Assembly (NCBI RefSeq): GCF_039872765.1 | Contig: NZ_JBDPZC010000005.1 | Location: 340,225-404,224 of the forward strand | DNA: 64,000 bases | DNA from: Roseateles_B flavus | Lineage (GTDB): Bacteria; Pseudomonadota; Gammaproteobacteria; Burkholderiales; Burkholderiaceae_C | Reading direction: 5' to 3' | Shown: one piece after another, positions 41,262 through 51,000 of the stretch | Layout: every line of letters starts with the position of its first letter | Numbering within the stretch: the first letter of the stretch is position 1 | The notes under the pieces: model-generated | What the model was told of the DNA's origin: nothing | The model's database searches: none | The model's input: only the letters and a program-made list of their open reading frames with translations | Translations under genes and position numbers: made by a program

Positions 41262-43451
41262 TCAGATGCTGATGCTATTCGGGATCTGGGACGGCAGCTG
41301 GAAGGGGTATTCGACCGGACGCAGGCGGTTGCGCTCGCGGATCTCGCGCTCGGCCAGGGCCAGGTCGGTCTGGAACTCGGCCACCAGGGGGCCGACGCGC
41401 GGGTCCTCGAAGTAAGGATTGCGCGGGTTGTGCTCGTAGCGACCGAAGGTGTCGTACTGCACGCCCGACAGCAGGTACTCGAAGGAGAAGGTGTAGAGCG
41501 ACACATCCAGCGGCGGGTACCAGCGGATGCAGTCCTGCTCGCTGTCCACCACGGTGCTGCGTGCGGGCGCCGGGTCGTAGAGCGTGCCGGCCACCGAAGG
41601 CATGTAGGACATCAGCGGGTACTGCGCGTAGTTGACCGACGCATGCTGCGGGCCCGCGATGTAGACGATCTGCGCCACCACCTCGATCAGGTAGGCGAGG
41701 CTGTCAATGCGCCAGGGTTTCTTGGGGTCGCCCGTGGCAGTCAGCCCGCGCATGCCCTTGAAGCCGGCGAACTGCGGTGCGGTCATCTCGTGGATCCAGG
41801 CCTGCAGCTCGTAGTCGCCAGCCACCTCGGCATCGCTGCTGTAGTAGAGGCGCAGGTAGCGCTCGACGAAGCGATGGGTGGCCTGCCACAGCAGCAGAGT
41901 GTCATCGCGGAAGGGGAACTTGGGCAGGCCGTCCACACCGCGGATGCGGAAGAGGCGCTCGGGATGGTTGTCGTCCCAGCGGTAGGCCTGGTGGGCCTGG
42001 GCCAGCACGCCCAGGGTGCACTCGATGGCCGGGCCCACATTGGTGGCCACGACGCCGCCCGGAATGATGAGGCTGTGGATGGCGGAGTCGTTGATGTTGA
42101 TCGTGAAGCGGAAGTGCGGCGCCAGCAGCTTCAGGATGGGGTGCTGATCGGCCAGCTGGCGGCGCGCGGCCACCACGATGGGCTCGATGACCAGGTGGCA
42201 GGCGCCCAGGTGGGCGATGGCCTCATGCTGGATCGCCGCGGCCACGTTGACGAAGTACTTGGCGATGCGCCACTTGAAGCCCTTGGCGTCGTTGGCGTTG
42301 CCCGCGTCCTTGGGTGTGTAGATGGGCGCGGTCTCGGGGTCGTGCTTCTGGGCCAGCTGCGCGGCGATGGGCTGCAGCACGCCCTCGGGCAGCGAAGGGT
42401 AGCCGGCCGGCGGCGTGGGGTTCCAGTAGAAGAGCGCGATGGGCGCGGCCATGTAGCGCTGCTCGCCATGCAGCGGGTCGGCCCAGGCGCCTTCCAGCAG
42501 GGCGTAGTCGCACACGAAGAGCCGGCCAGCTTCCGCGGCCTGCGCCAGGGTCAGGCCGGCCTGGCCGGTCTCCTTCTGCAGCATGGCGTCGGTGACCGGC
42601 ATCTTGGCCAGCAGGTCCGCCAGCGGCATCTTCTGGATGCCTTCCATCGGGTCGTCCACGTCCGGCGAGACGGGTGCGGGCACCACGGCGCGCAGCATCG
42701 TGGTGTTGTAGCCGGCCGTCTGCAGCCAGCCGAAGAACCAGTCCTGCTGGCAGGGCTTGCCCTGACCCTGGGGCATCCAGGGCTGCTGCTGGATGGACAG
42801 CATCAGCGGCGTGGGCAGGCTCACGAAGAGGCGTTCGTAGTCCTCGATGCCCTGGGCCTGCAGGTAGTTGCGGCCGGGCTCCTCGCTGAGCATGTCGAAG
42901 AGCGTGGACTTCAGGAAGGCCGTCGGTCCGTTCGCAAGGAATTCCTTGAACACCGCGTCCAGCCCGACGGCCATCTTGGCCAGGTCCTTGGGCAGGTTGC
43001 CCAGGGTCTCCAGCGCGGCAGGCAGGCCGGCCAGGGCCTCGAAGAAGTCCTTGAGCTCCTCGATGTCGCGCAGCGGGTGAAGGATGCTGAAGTCCTTGTT
43101 GAGCTTGGCATAGGCCTCCTCCACGCGGCGCAGCGCGGCCGTGGGCACGTCGGCCAGCAGTTCGCGCTCCAGCAGCATCAGCACCACGCGCTTGAAGTTG
43201 TCGGTCAGCGCGAGGAAGACCTGCACCACCTGCGCTTCGTAGTCCAGGCTGAACTTCTCGGCATCCGGCAGGTCGGCCGACAGCGGCACGCCTTCCAGGT
43301 AGCTCTGCATGTAGTTGTACTGCGTCCGCGCGATGGAGAGCTGGAAAGCCCGGGCCTTGCGCGCCTCGGCGTCGTGGTGCTGCGGCAGGCTGGGGATCTG
43401 GGCCGGGCAGGCGTTGCCGGCGATGGAGGTGACGATGTCGGGGAGGCTCAT
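41262..43451 (-). CDS. Bacterial lipoxygenase (linoleate/arachidonate type)
   Basis: The 729-residue non-heme iron dioxygenase would add O2 to polyunsaturated fatty acids. The hallmark H-X4-H-X4-H-X17-H-X8-H is complete at residues 409, 414, 419, 437 and 446. By comparison with soybean lipoxygenase the iron ligands would be His414, His419, His603, Asn607 and the C-terminal Ile729 (ends PNSISI). Ala457 aligns with the Coffa position, which in the family predicts S-stereochemistry. There is no plant PLAT domain and no obvious signal peptide, unlike the secreted enzyme of Pseudomonas aeruginosa. Lipoxygenases are uncommon in bacteria, so acquisition by transfer is possible. The gene is divergent from the heme-binding-type remnant. 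Confidence 0.95.
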   Translation of the reverse strand: MSLPDIVTSIAGNACPAQIPSLPQHHDAEARKARAFQLSIARTQYNYMQSYLEGVPLSADLPDAEKFSLDYEAQVVQVFLALTDNFKRVVLMLLERELLADVPTAALRRVEEAYAKLNKDFSILHPLRDIEELKDFFEALAGLPAALETLGNLPKDLAKMAVGLDAVFKEFLANGPTAFLKSTLFDMLSEEPGRNYLQAQGIEDYERLFVSLPTPLMLSIQQQPWMPQGQGKPCQQDWFFGWLQTAGYNTTMLRAVVPAPVSPDVDDPMEGIQKMPLADLLAKMPVTDAMLQKETGQAGLTLAQAAEAGRLFVCDYALLEGAWADPLHGEQRYMAAPIALFYWNPTPPAGYPSLPEGVLQPIAAQLAQKHDPETAPIYTPKDAGNANDAKGFKWRIAKYFVNVAAAIQHEAIAHLGACHLVIEPIVVAARRQLADQHPILKLLAPHFRFTININDSAIHSLIIPGGVVATNVGPAIECTLGVLAQAHQAYRWDDNHPERLFRIRGVDGLPKFPFRDDTLLLWQATHRFVERYLRLYYSSDAEVAGDYELQAWIHEMTAPQFAGFKGMRGLTATGDPKKPWRIDSLAYLIEVVAQIVYIAGPQHASVNYAQYPLMSYMPSVAGTLYDPAPARSTVVDSEQDCIRWYPPLDVSLYTFSFEYLLSGVQYDTFGRYEHNPRNPYFEDPRVGPLVAEFQTDLALAEREIRERNRLRPVEYPFQLPSQIPNSISI

Positions 43452-43751
43452 CGGAAGTCGTCTCGCTGATGCGGCGGCTCACGGTGCAGGGTGCTGCAGA
43501 CTCGTGCGCGCGCCGGGGCTGTTGAATTGGGGGCGCGCTCTACCAACTGCCTGGCGCGGCTGGGCAGCACGGTACCTGTGAGGCGCCGGGCTGGCAAGAC
43601 AGAAATGTCCGGGGAGACAGACAGTGATCCCCTCATCCCCTATCCCCTGAAGCGGCGAATGGACGCAGCCGGCAGGCGGCACCAACATCGCAGCCGCACC
43701 GCCCCGGGTCAGCCGGCCCACGGCCAGGCCGACACCCCAGGATAGGCTCCC
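43452..43751. other. Divergent intergenic region
   Basis: These 300 bases lie between the lipoxygenase and the heme-binding-type remnant. The reading frames encode no recognisable product. The tract GATCCCCTCATCCCCTATCC (43626 onward) is pyrimidine-rich, but I see no defined signal. It presumably holds the lipoxygenase promoter. Confidence 0.45.
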
Positions 43752-44132
43752 ATGAAGACACGCGTTCGATTCCTCTGTGCTCTGTCGCTGAGCCTGGCGC
43801 TTGCCGCCGACGCGCAAGCCCAGGCCCTGCCCTACGGCAACTCCGTCAACAAGGAGCCGGCCCACCAGGCGCTCAAGGCCGCGCTGGCAGAAGCCCGCAA
43901 GCAGGGCTTTAACAGGGCCGTCGCGGTGGTGGACACCTCGGGCGCCCTGGTGCTGTTCGAAAGGCTGACAGACGCATCACACCTCGATCGGCAATCATTG
44001 CGGGCGGTGGGCTCGCCGCACTCGTCCGCTACCCAGCCCGCGCCCGGCTCACCGCGCGGTCTGCACAGCAATGCACCCATACCCCCGCTTCGCCGACGAA
44101 GTACGTGGGAAAGTCTTCCACCTCGATATTGA
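43752..44132 (+). pseudogene. Truncated GlcG/HbpS-family (DUF336) heme-binding protein gene
   Basis: The first ~75 residues are a convincing secreted GlcG/HbpS start. A signal peptide (RFLCALSLSLALAADAQAQA) is followed by YGNSVNKEPAHQALKAALAE and the family strand FNRAVAVVDTSGALVLFERLTDAS. After about 43975 the similarity stops, and the remaining 48 residues are antisense to the Hint gene on the other strand. A normal family member has about 160 residues, so the gene has lost its 3' half by recombination with the Hint fragment. It is probably not functional. Confidence 0.7.
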
Positions 44133-44751
44133 ACACCGCGTGACGCAGGGGCACACCGCCTGCCTCTGCCGCGGCGTTGCGTGCATCGTCTTGCAAGGCT
44201 GATACCGCCACCCGCCCGTGCCGCAGGTCGATGGTCGGGCCGTCGAAGTCCCGGCTGAAACTGTCACCGGCCCAGCCCATGTGCTCATGGTCGGTGGCCA
44301 GGATCCTCAGCACGCGCAGCACGAAGCAAGGCGCCGGACGCCCCCGCGAGTCGACCCGCTCCAAGTCATCCCCTGGCTCCAGATCCGCCAACGCGGTCCA
44401 GCCCACGCCCTTCACCCAGAACGCGTGGTTTGCCGTGCAGACCAGGCTGACCTGCTCATCGCCGTCGGCTGTCACAACGTCCAGCAGCCAGACCTCCTCG
44501 CCGTCTCGCCTGAAGGTCCGCAGCACGCGCTTGTAGCAGGGCTCGCCGACGCCACTGTCCGGTCTGGACAGCACCTCGTCTCCCACTTGAATGGACTCGA
44601 TCGGCTTCAAGCCGTCCCTGGCATGCACCCAGGTGCCCGCCACGAAGCTCGCGCCATGACTTTCACCTGATGACAGCACCTTGGGAACAGGTCCGCCCGG
44701 GCCTTGGGCGTGCGTCTGGAAGCCGATGCCCCCTCGTCTGACTGTCAACAT
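44029..44751 (-). CDS. Orphan Hint-domain protein (polymorphic-toxin type), toxin tip missing
   Basis: The frame encodes an almost complete Hint (intein/hedgehog-like) module: SFVAGTWVHARDGLKPIESI, VGDEVLSRPDSGVG, TANHAFWVKGVGWTALADL and the end FNIEVEDFPTYFVGEAG followed by VWVHC. In polymorphic toxins this autoprocessing module sits just before the C-terminal toxin and usually ends in His-Asn. Here it ends His-Cys and only about ten residues follow, so no toxin domain is present. The N terminus has no signal or repeat region. ATG 44751 is the first in-frame ATG; the frame is open to about 44850 with only a TTG (44796). It is best read as a displaced fragment. Confidence 0.6.
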   Translation of the reverse strand: MLTVRRGGIGFQTHAQGPGGPVPKVLSSGESHGASFVAGTWVHARDGLKPIESIQVGDEVLSRPDSGVGEPCYKRVLRTFRRDGEEVWLLDVVTADGDEQVSLVCTANHAFWVKGVGWTALADLEPGDDLERVDSRGRPAPCFVLRVLRILATDHEHMGWAGDSFSRDFDGPTIDLRHGRVAVSALQDDARNAAAEAGGVPLRHAVFNIEVEDFPTYFVGEAGVWVHCCADRAVSRARAG

Positions 44752-45023
44752 GGTGGCCTGCAAATGGATGGGCGGCGTGCCACTGAAGCAGATCAATGCA
44801 GGTTCCGGAACGGTCGCTTGCCTGCCTCGCCGGAACCTGCGGCTGGCGCGATCCTAAGGCCGAATGGGTCAGCAAGGTGCGCTGACGCCGAGGCCGTGTC
44901 CTCAGCGCGCCCGCCTCACCAGCCCTAGCATCGGCCTGAGCATCGGCGCCACCACCGGCACCGTCAGCGTGGTGCTGCCAATCGCCCCCTCCCCCGGGCG
45001 TGACGGCCCGTGCCTTGATCAGA
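44752..45023. other. Short intergenic/degenerate stretch upstream of Hint fragment
   Basis: This stretch lies between the Hint start and the RTX terminator. No supported gene was found. Minus-strand frames here are broken by stops and might be decayed 5' sequence of the Hint-containing gene, but I recognise nothing. Confidence 0.4.
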
Positions 45024-45052
45024 CAAAGAAAGAGGGGGCCGAAGCCCCCTCT
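45024..45052 (-). terminator. Rho-independent terminator of the RTX gene (TTCG loop)
   Basis: On the minus strand AGAGGGGGC, TTCG, GCCCCCTCT form a perfect nine-pair stem with a very stable UUCG loop, followed by TTCTTTG. It lies 41 bases after the RTX stop codon. Confidence 0.92.
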
Positions 45053-45092
45053 CGTGCTCGATCGTGCGATCGAGCGGCCACGCATTGGTGGC

Positions 45093-48000
45093 TTACAGTG
45101 CCGCAGCCGCCAGCTGCACCGGATGCTGCTGCCTCAGCGGCTCGCCCAGCACGCCCAGGCTGGCCGCGCCGCCGAAGCCCGCCATCGCCACCACCAGCGC
45201 CTGCACCTGGGCGTTGGTCAGTACTTCGGCATTGCTGAAGCGGAACTCCTCGACCTGGTACTGGGTGCCCAGGTACCAGTCCTGCAGGGTCAGACTGTCC
45301 GTGGTGCCGTTGATGCTGGCCACCAGGTTGTTGCCGCTGCGCGTGAACTTGAGCTCGCTCTTGGTCACGCCCAGGCTGACGACGTCCTTGACCCCGGCGG
45401 TGCTGTCGTTCTCGACGATGAGGTCGGTCCCTGCACCCTTGCCGAAGACATAGGTGTCGGCCCCGGTGCCGCCGGTCAGCGTGTCCGCCCCGGCGCCGCC
45501 GTCCAGAGTGTCGTTGCCGTCGAGGCCGACCAGTGCATTGGCGCCGGCGTTGCCGGTCAGCACATTGGCGATCGAGTTGCCGGTGGCCGTGTTGCCTGCA
45601 GTCCCCAGCAAGGTGAGGTTCTCCAGGTTGGCCGCCAGACTCCAGGAGACCGCGGACTTGACGGTGTCCGTCCCCTCCCCTGCCAATTCCGTCACCACCT
45701 CGCCGCTCACGTCCACCAGGTAGGTGTCGTCGCCGGCACCGCCCGTCATCGTGTCGAGGCCTGCGCCGCCATCCAGGATGTTGGCGCCGGCGTTGCCGGT
45801 GAGGGCATTGGCCAGGGCATTGCCCGTGCCATTGAGGTTGGACGTCCCGGTCAGCACCAGCCGCTCGACTTCCGCCGCGAGGCTGGCGATGCTCACCGAG
45901 GCCTTCAGCGTGTCGTTGCCACCGGCGGCCAGCTCCGTCACCACGTCGCCGACGTTGTCGACGATGTAGGTATCGTCTCCGGCTCCGCCGATCAGGTTGT
46001 CGGCCCCGAGCCCGCCGTCCAGGGTGTTGTTGCCCGCATTGCCGGTCAGAGTGTTGGCCAGATCGTTCCCGGTGCCGCTGGTGGAACCGGTACTCGTGAG
46101 CACCAGCTTCTCCACATTCGCCGCCAGGGTGACGCTCACCGATGCCTCCACGGTATCCGTCCCCTCGTTGGCGAGTTCGGTGATGACATCGGTCGCGGTA
46201 TCCACCACGTAGACGTCATCGCCGGCACCACCGATCAGGGTGTCGATGCCCGCGCCGCCGTCGAAGCGGTTAGCGCCGCTGTTGCCGGTCAGCACGTTGT
46301 TGAGCGTGTTGCCCGTGGCGGTGTTGCCTGCGGTGCCCAGCAGCACCAGGTTCTCCACGTTGGAGCTGAGGACCCAGCTCAGGCTGGCCCGCACCGTGTC
46401 CGTGCCCTCGCCCAGCAGCTCGGTGACGACCTCGCCGAGGGTATCGACCAGGTAGGTGTCGTCGCCCGCGCCGCCGGTCATGGTGTCAAGGCCGGCACCG
46501 CCGTCGAGGATATTGGCGCCGGCATTGCCGGTCAGCGTGTTAGCCAGGGCATTGCCGGTCCCGTTGAGGTTGGCGCTGCCCGTCAGCACCAGCTTCTCGA
46601 CTTCGGCCGCCAGCGCCGTGATGGTCACGGAGGACTTCACGGTGTCGGTGCCCTCAGCGGCCTTCTCGGTCACCACGTCGCCAGCTTGGTCGACGATGTA
46701 GACGTCATCGCCCGCACCGCCGATCAGGGTGTCCGCACCCGTGCCGCCGTCCAGGATGTTGGCGCCGCTGTTGCCGGTCAGGGTATTGGCCAAGTCATTG
46801 CCCGTGCCGGTCGTTGAGCCTGTGCTGGTCAGGACCAGCTTCTCCACATTGGCAGACAGGGTCTGGCTCACCGAGGACTCCACGGTGTCCGTCCCTCCGC
46901 CGACGAGCTCGGTGATGGTGTCCGTCGCGGTGTCGACCACATAGGTGTCGTCGCCTGCGCCGCCCACCAGGGTGTCGAGGCCAGCGCCGCCCTCGATGCG
47001 GTTGACACCGGCATTTCCGGTCAGCACGTTGCCCAAGCCGTTGCCGGTCAGGTTGCCGTTGCCCGTGCCGGTGAGAGTCAGGTTCTCCACGTTCATGTCG
47101 AGGTTGCGCCCGATAGACGTGAAGATGGTGTCCGTGCCCTCGGCGGTGTTTTCGGTCACCACGTCGGTGCCGGCATCGACGTAATAGACGTCGTCGCCGG
47201 CCCCGCCCAGCAGGGTATCGGCCCCAGCGCCGCCGTCCAGCGTGTCATTGCCCGCATTGCCGGTCAGCTTGTTGCTGCCCGAATTGCCGGTGATCACGTT
47301 GTTCAGCTCGTTGCCGGTGCCTGCATTGCCCGCATTGCCCAGCAGGGTGAGGTTCTCCAGATTGGTGCCCAACGTCCAGGTCAGGCTGGCCTGCACAGTG
47401 TCGGTGCCTTCGTTGAGGTTCTCAGTGATCTGGTCGCCCAGGACGTCGACCACATAGATGTCGTCGCCAGCGCCGCCGATGAGCGTGTCCGACCCGGCCC
47501 CGCCATCAAGGGTGTTGGCGCCGGCATTGCCGGTCAGCGTGTTGCCCAGGGCATTGCCCGTGCCATTGAGGTTGGCGCTGCCCGTCAGCAGCAGCCGCTC
47601 GACATTGGCGGCCAGTGTCAGGCTCAAGGAGGTCTTCACCAGGTCGTTGCCGGCACTGGTGCCTTCGCTCACCACGTCACCGGCGTTGTCGACGGTGTAG
47701 GTGTCATCGCCGGCACCGCCCGCCATCGTGTCGGCACCCGTGCCGCCGTCGAGGAGGTTGTTGCCGGCGTTGCCGTTCAGGGTGTTGGCCAACTCGTTGC
47801 CCGTGCCGTTGATGGCAGCCACGCCCATCAGCGTCAGCTTCTCCAGGTTGGCACCCAGGGTATAGCTCACCGTGCTTTCCACGGCGTCCTGGCCCTCGCC
47901 GGCGAGTTCGGTGAGGGTGTCGGTCGTACTGTCCACCACGTAGGTGTCGTTGCCGGCACCGCCCTGCAGCACGTCAACGCCTGCGCCGCCGTCCAGGCGG

Positions 48001-51000
48001 TTCGCACCCGCATTGCCGGTCAGCACATTGTTGAGCGCATTGCCCGTGCCGGCGAGGTCCGCCGTTCCCATCAGGCTCAGGTTCTCGACGTCGGTGTCGA
48101 GGCCGCGGCTTATCCAGGCCTGCACGGTGTCCGTGCCCTCGCCGGCGTTCTCGGTGACCACATCCGCCGCGTCATCCACGACGTAGACGTCATTCCCGAG
48201 ACCGCCGATCAGGGTGTCGGCACCCGCTCCGCCATCCAGCAGATTCGCGCCCGGGTTGCCGACCACGCGGTTGCTGCCCGCATTGCCCTTGCCATTGATG
48301 GACGCCGTGCCCTGCAGTTCCAGCACCTCGACTTCATCCGGCAGCACATAGCTCACCGACGCACGCACGGTGTCGAAGCCTTCGCCGGGCTGCTCCACGA
48401 CGACGTCCCCGGTGTTGTCCACCAGGAAGCGGTCATCGCCTGCGCCACCGGCCATGGTGTCGGCCCCGAGGCCGCCATCCAGCGTGTCATTGCCGGCCAG
48501 GCCGTTCATGACATCGGCCTCGGCCGTCCCGGTCAGCAGGTCGGCGTTGGCGGTGCCATTGACGCCGGTGCCCGCATAGGCCACCGGAACCAGCAGACGA
48601 TCCGCCCGATCGAAGAAGGGCAGCAGCGACGCCGCGTCGGCACGCGTATGCAGGCGCCCCGTCGCGTAGTCCACCGCCATCTGTCCACCATAGGCGGTGT
48701 TGGCCGACAGCACCTGCTCGTGGGCGAGCAACTGGGCGCGGGCGTCGAAGGGCCCGTTCGCCTCGCCGCCGTTGGACCTCCATACGTCATAGGCTGCTGC
48801 GACGGCCGTCAGGTCGAACACGCGGACCACACCCTGCTCGATCAGCTGCAGGCGCGTGGGTGCGCAGCGAGCCGGCGAACGAACCAGTTGGATCAGGTCG
48901 CCCGAGCCCAGGTCAATGACGCAGCCATCGCCCTCGGGGAAGCTGAGCTGGATGTCGGAGAGGCGGATGCCTCCACCCAGCGACAGCACCCGGATCTTGG
49001 TCTCAGCATCTTGAACCGGATCGTAGGAGCCGGCATCCGAGAAGCGGTCCTGCCCGTCGCCGCGGTTGAAGGCGGCGATGACCACATCGCTGCCGATGCT
49101 CAGGTCGTCGTTGCCCTTGCCTGCGACCAGGAACAGTGGGCGTTGACTCGTGGTGCTGACGGTGTCGTCGCCAGCGCCTGCGTCGACGTAGCCATGGACG
49201 TCGCCAGAGATGGCGTCCTGCCCCTCGCCGGTCCAGGCCAGAACCACCGACTTCTCCTGACCGAAGTTGGAGGCGTAGAGGGTGTCGTCCCCTTCGCCGC
49301 CGTCGAAGACGTCATTGCCGTGGCCGGCGTCGGTGAACTCGTCATTGCCCAGGCCGCCGATCAGCAGGTCGTCCCCGGCCTCGCCCTGGAGGCTGTCATT
49401 GCCCTCCCCGCCCAGCAAGGTATCGGCACCGTCGCCGCCCTGCATGAGATCGTTGCCATCGCCGCCGGCCAGGCTGTCGTCACCTCCGCCACCGGCTGCA
49501 TAGTCGTTGCCCGCCATCAGGTCCACCACGTCGGCGCCGGCGCCACCTTGCCAGTAGTCGACCCCGCTGGAGACGACCGTCATGTCCATCTTGCTGAGCA
49601 GCTGCGCCTGGGTCCATACGGTGCCATCGGCAAAGGTCAGGCTCTGCAGGCTGTTGATGGCGCCCGTCGGATTGGCGTCGTTCCAGCCGGACAGCAGGAT
49701 CTCCGCACCGTCCGTCGACCGGTAGACCACCAGCAGGCCGTACATATTGGCGACACGCACGTCGGTCGCCTGCATGCCCTCGAGCTTGATGGAGGAGGCG
49801 CTGCCGGCATCGGCCCAGTTGTCCTCGATGTAGAGAGACTGCAGCGTGGTGCCATCGATCACATAGCGATCGGCCCCATCCCCGCCCACAAGCCAGTCGC
49901 GGCCACCGCCATGCAGCGTGTCCGATCCGCCAAGCCCCCACAGCACCTCGTCGTGCGCGGACCCCATCAACTCGTCGTTGCCGTTCCCGGAACGACCGAA
50001 GGCCGCACCAGAGAGCAGGTCGCCGGTGAGCACCGTGCCATCCGGCAGCGTGATGGAATTGATGGGCCGCTGCGCCAGATCGTTCCCAACCTGGAAGCCG
50101 CCGACCTTGACGCGCAGTTCGCCGTTCTGCTCGATGTTCAGCGATCCGTCCACGCTGCTCACCCACAGCTGCACGGACGTTCCCGGTGCCGCGGCCGAGA
50201 GCTTCAGCTCACCGCCGTCGCCCAGGCCCTGGGATTCGTTGACGATGGTCAGCCCATCATCAAGCCTCACCCGGTAGGTGTCATATCCGGCGCCGCCAGT
50301 CAGGGTGTCGTTCCCACCATTGCCGACGAGCGTGTCATTGCCGGCGCCGCCGGACATCTGGTTGCCATCGGCATTGCCCACCAGCGTGACGGGGTTGCTT
50401 CCGTCGATGGAGATGGTAGCCAGGCTCCCTTCCATCAGCTCGACGCGCGCCGCGGAAGAGGTGCGATAGCCCATCCCAGGGGGCAGATCCGACGCGAGCA
50501 GGATGATGCTGTCCGAGTCGGGGTCGTTGATGGTTTCGAGCCCGCTGTGGATCACGTAGGTGTCCTGACCGGCGCCGCCTTGCAGCGTGTCCTGGCCGCC
50601 CTTGCCATCCAGGCGGTCGGCGGCTGCCGTTCCTGCGATGAAGTCATCCCCGGCCGTGCCCTCAAAGCTCAGCTTGGCACGCACTGCGGCGACGTCGAGC
50701 ACCAGGCCATCCGCCATTGCCAGCGTCATCTGAGAGCCGGCTGCGAAGAAGTTGGTGACCGTCAACACCTCAGAAATGCCCCGCACCGACAGGCGCAGGT
50801 CCAGGCCTGAAGCGCCCGAGGCACCGACCAGCAGGTCGGCCTCGAGCAGCCCGCCGGTCAGCTTGACGCAATCGGTCAGGTCGGAAACCGACCCGGAGAT
50901 TTCGTCCGAGCCGCTGCCGCGGCCCCACAGGTACACATCCGTGCCCTCGCCACCGACAAGGAAGTCGTCGCCGGTGCCGCCGTCGAGCGTGTCGTTGCCG

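Noticed and set aside
41046..43469. An 807-residue plus-strand open frame opposite the lipoxygenase
   Set aside because: The lipoxygenase frame has every iron ligand in place; the opposite frame is a compositional shadow.
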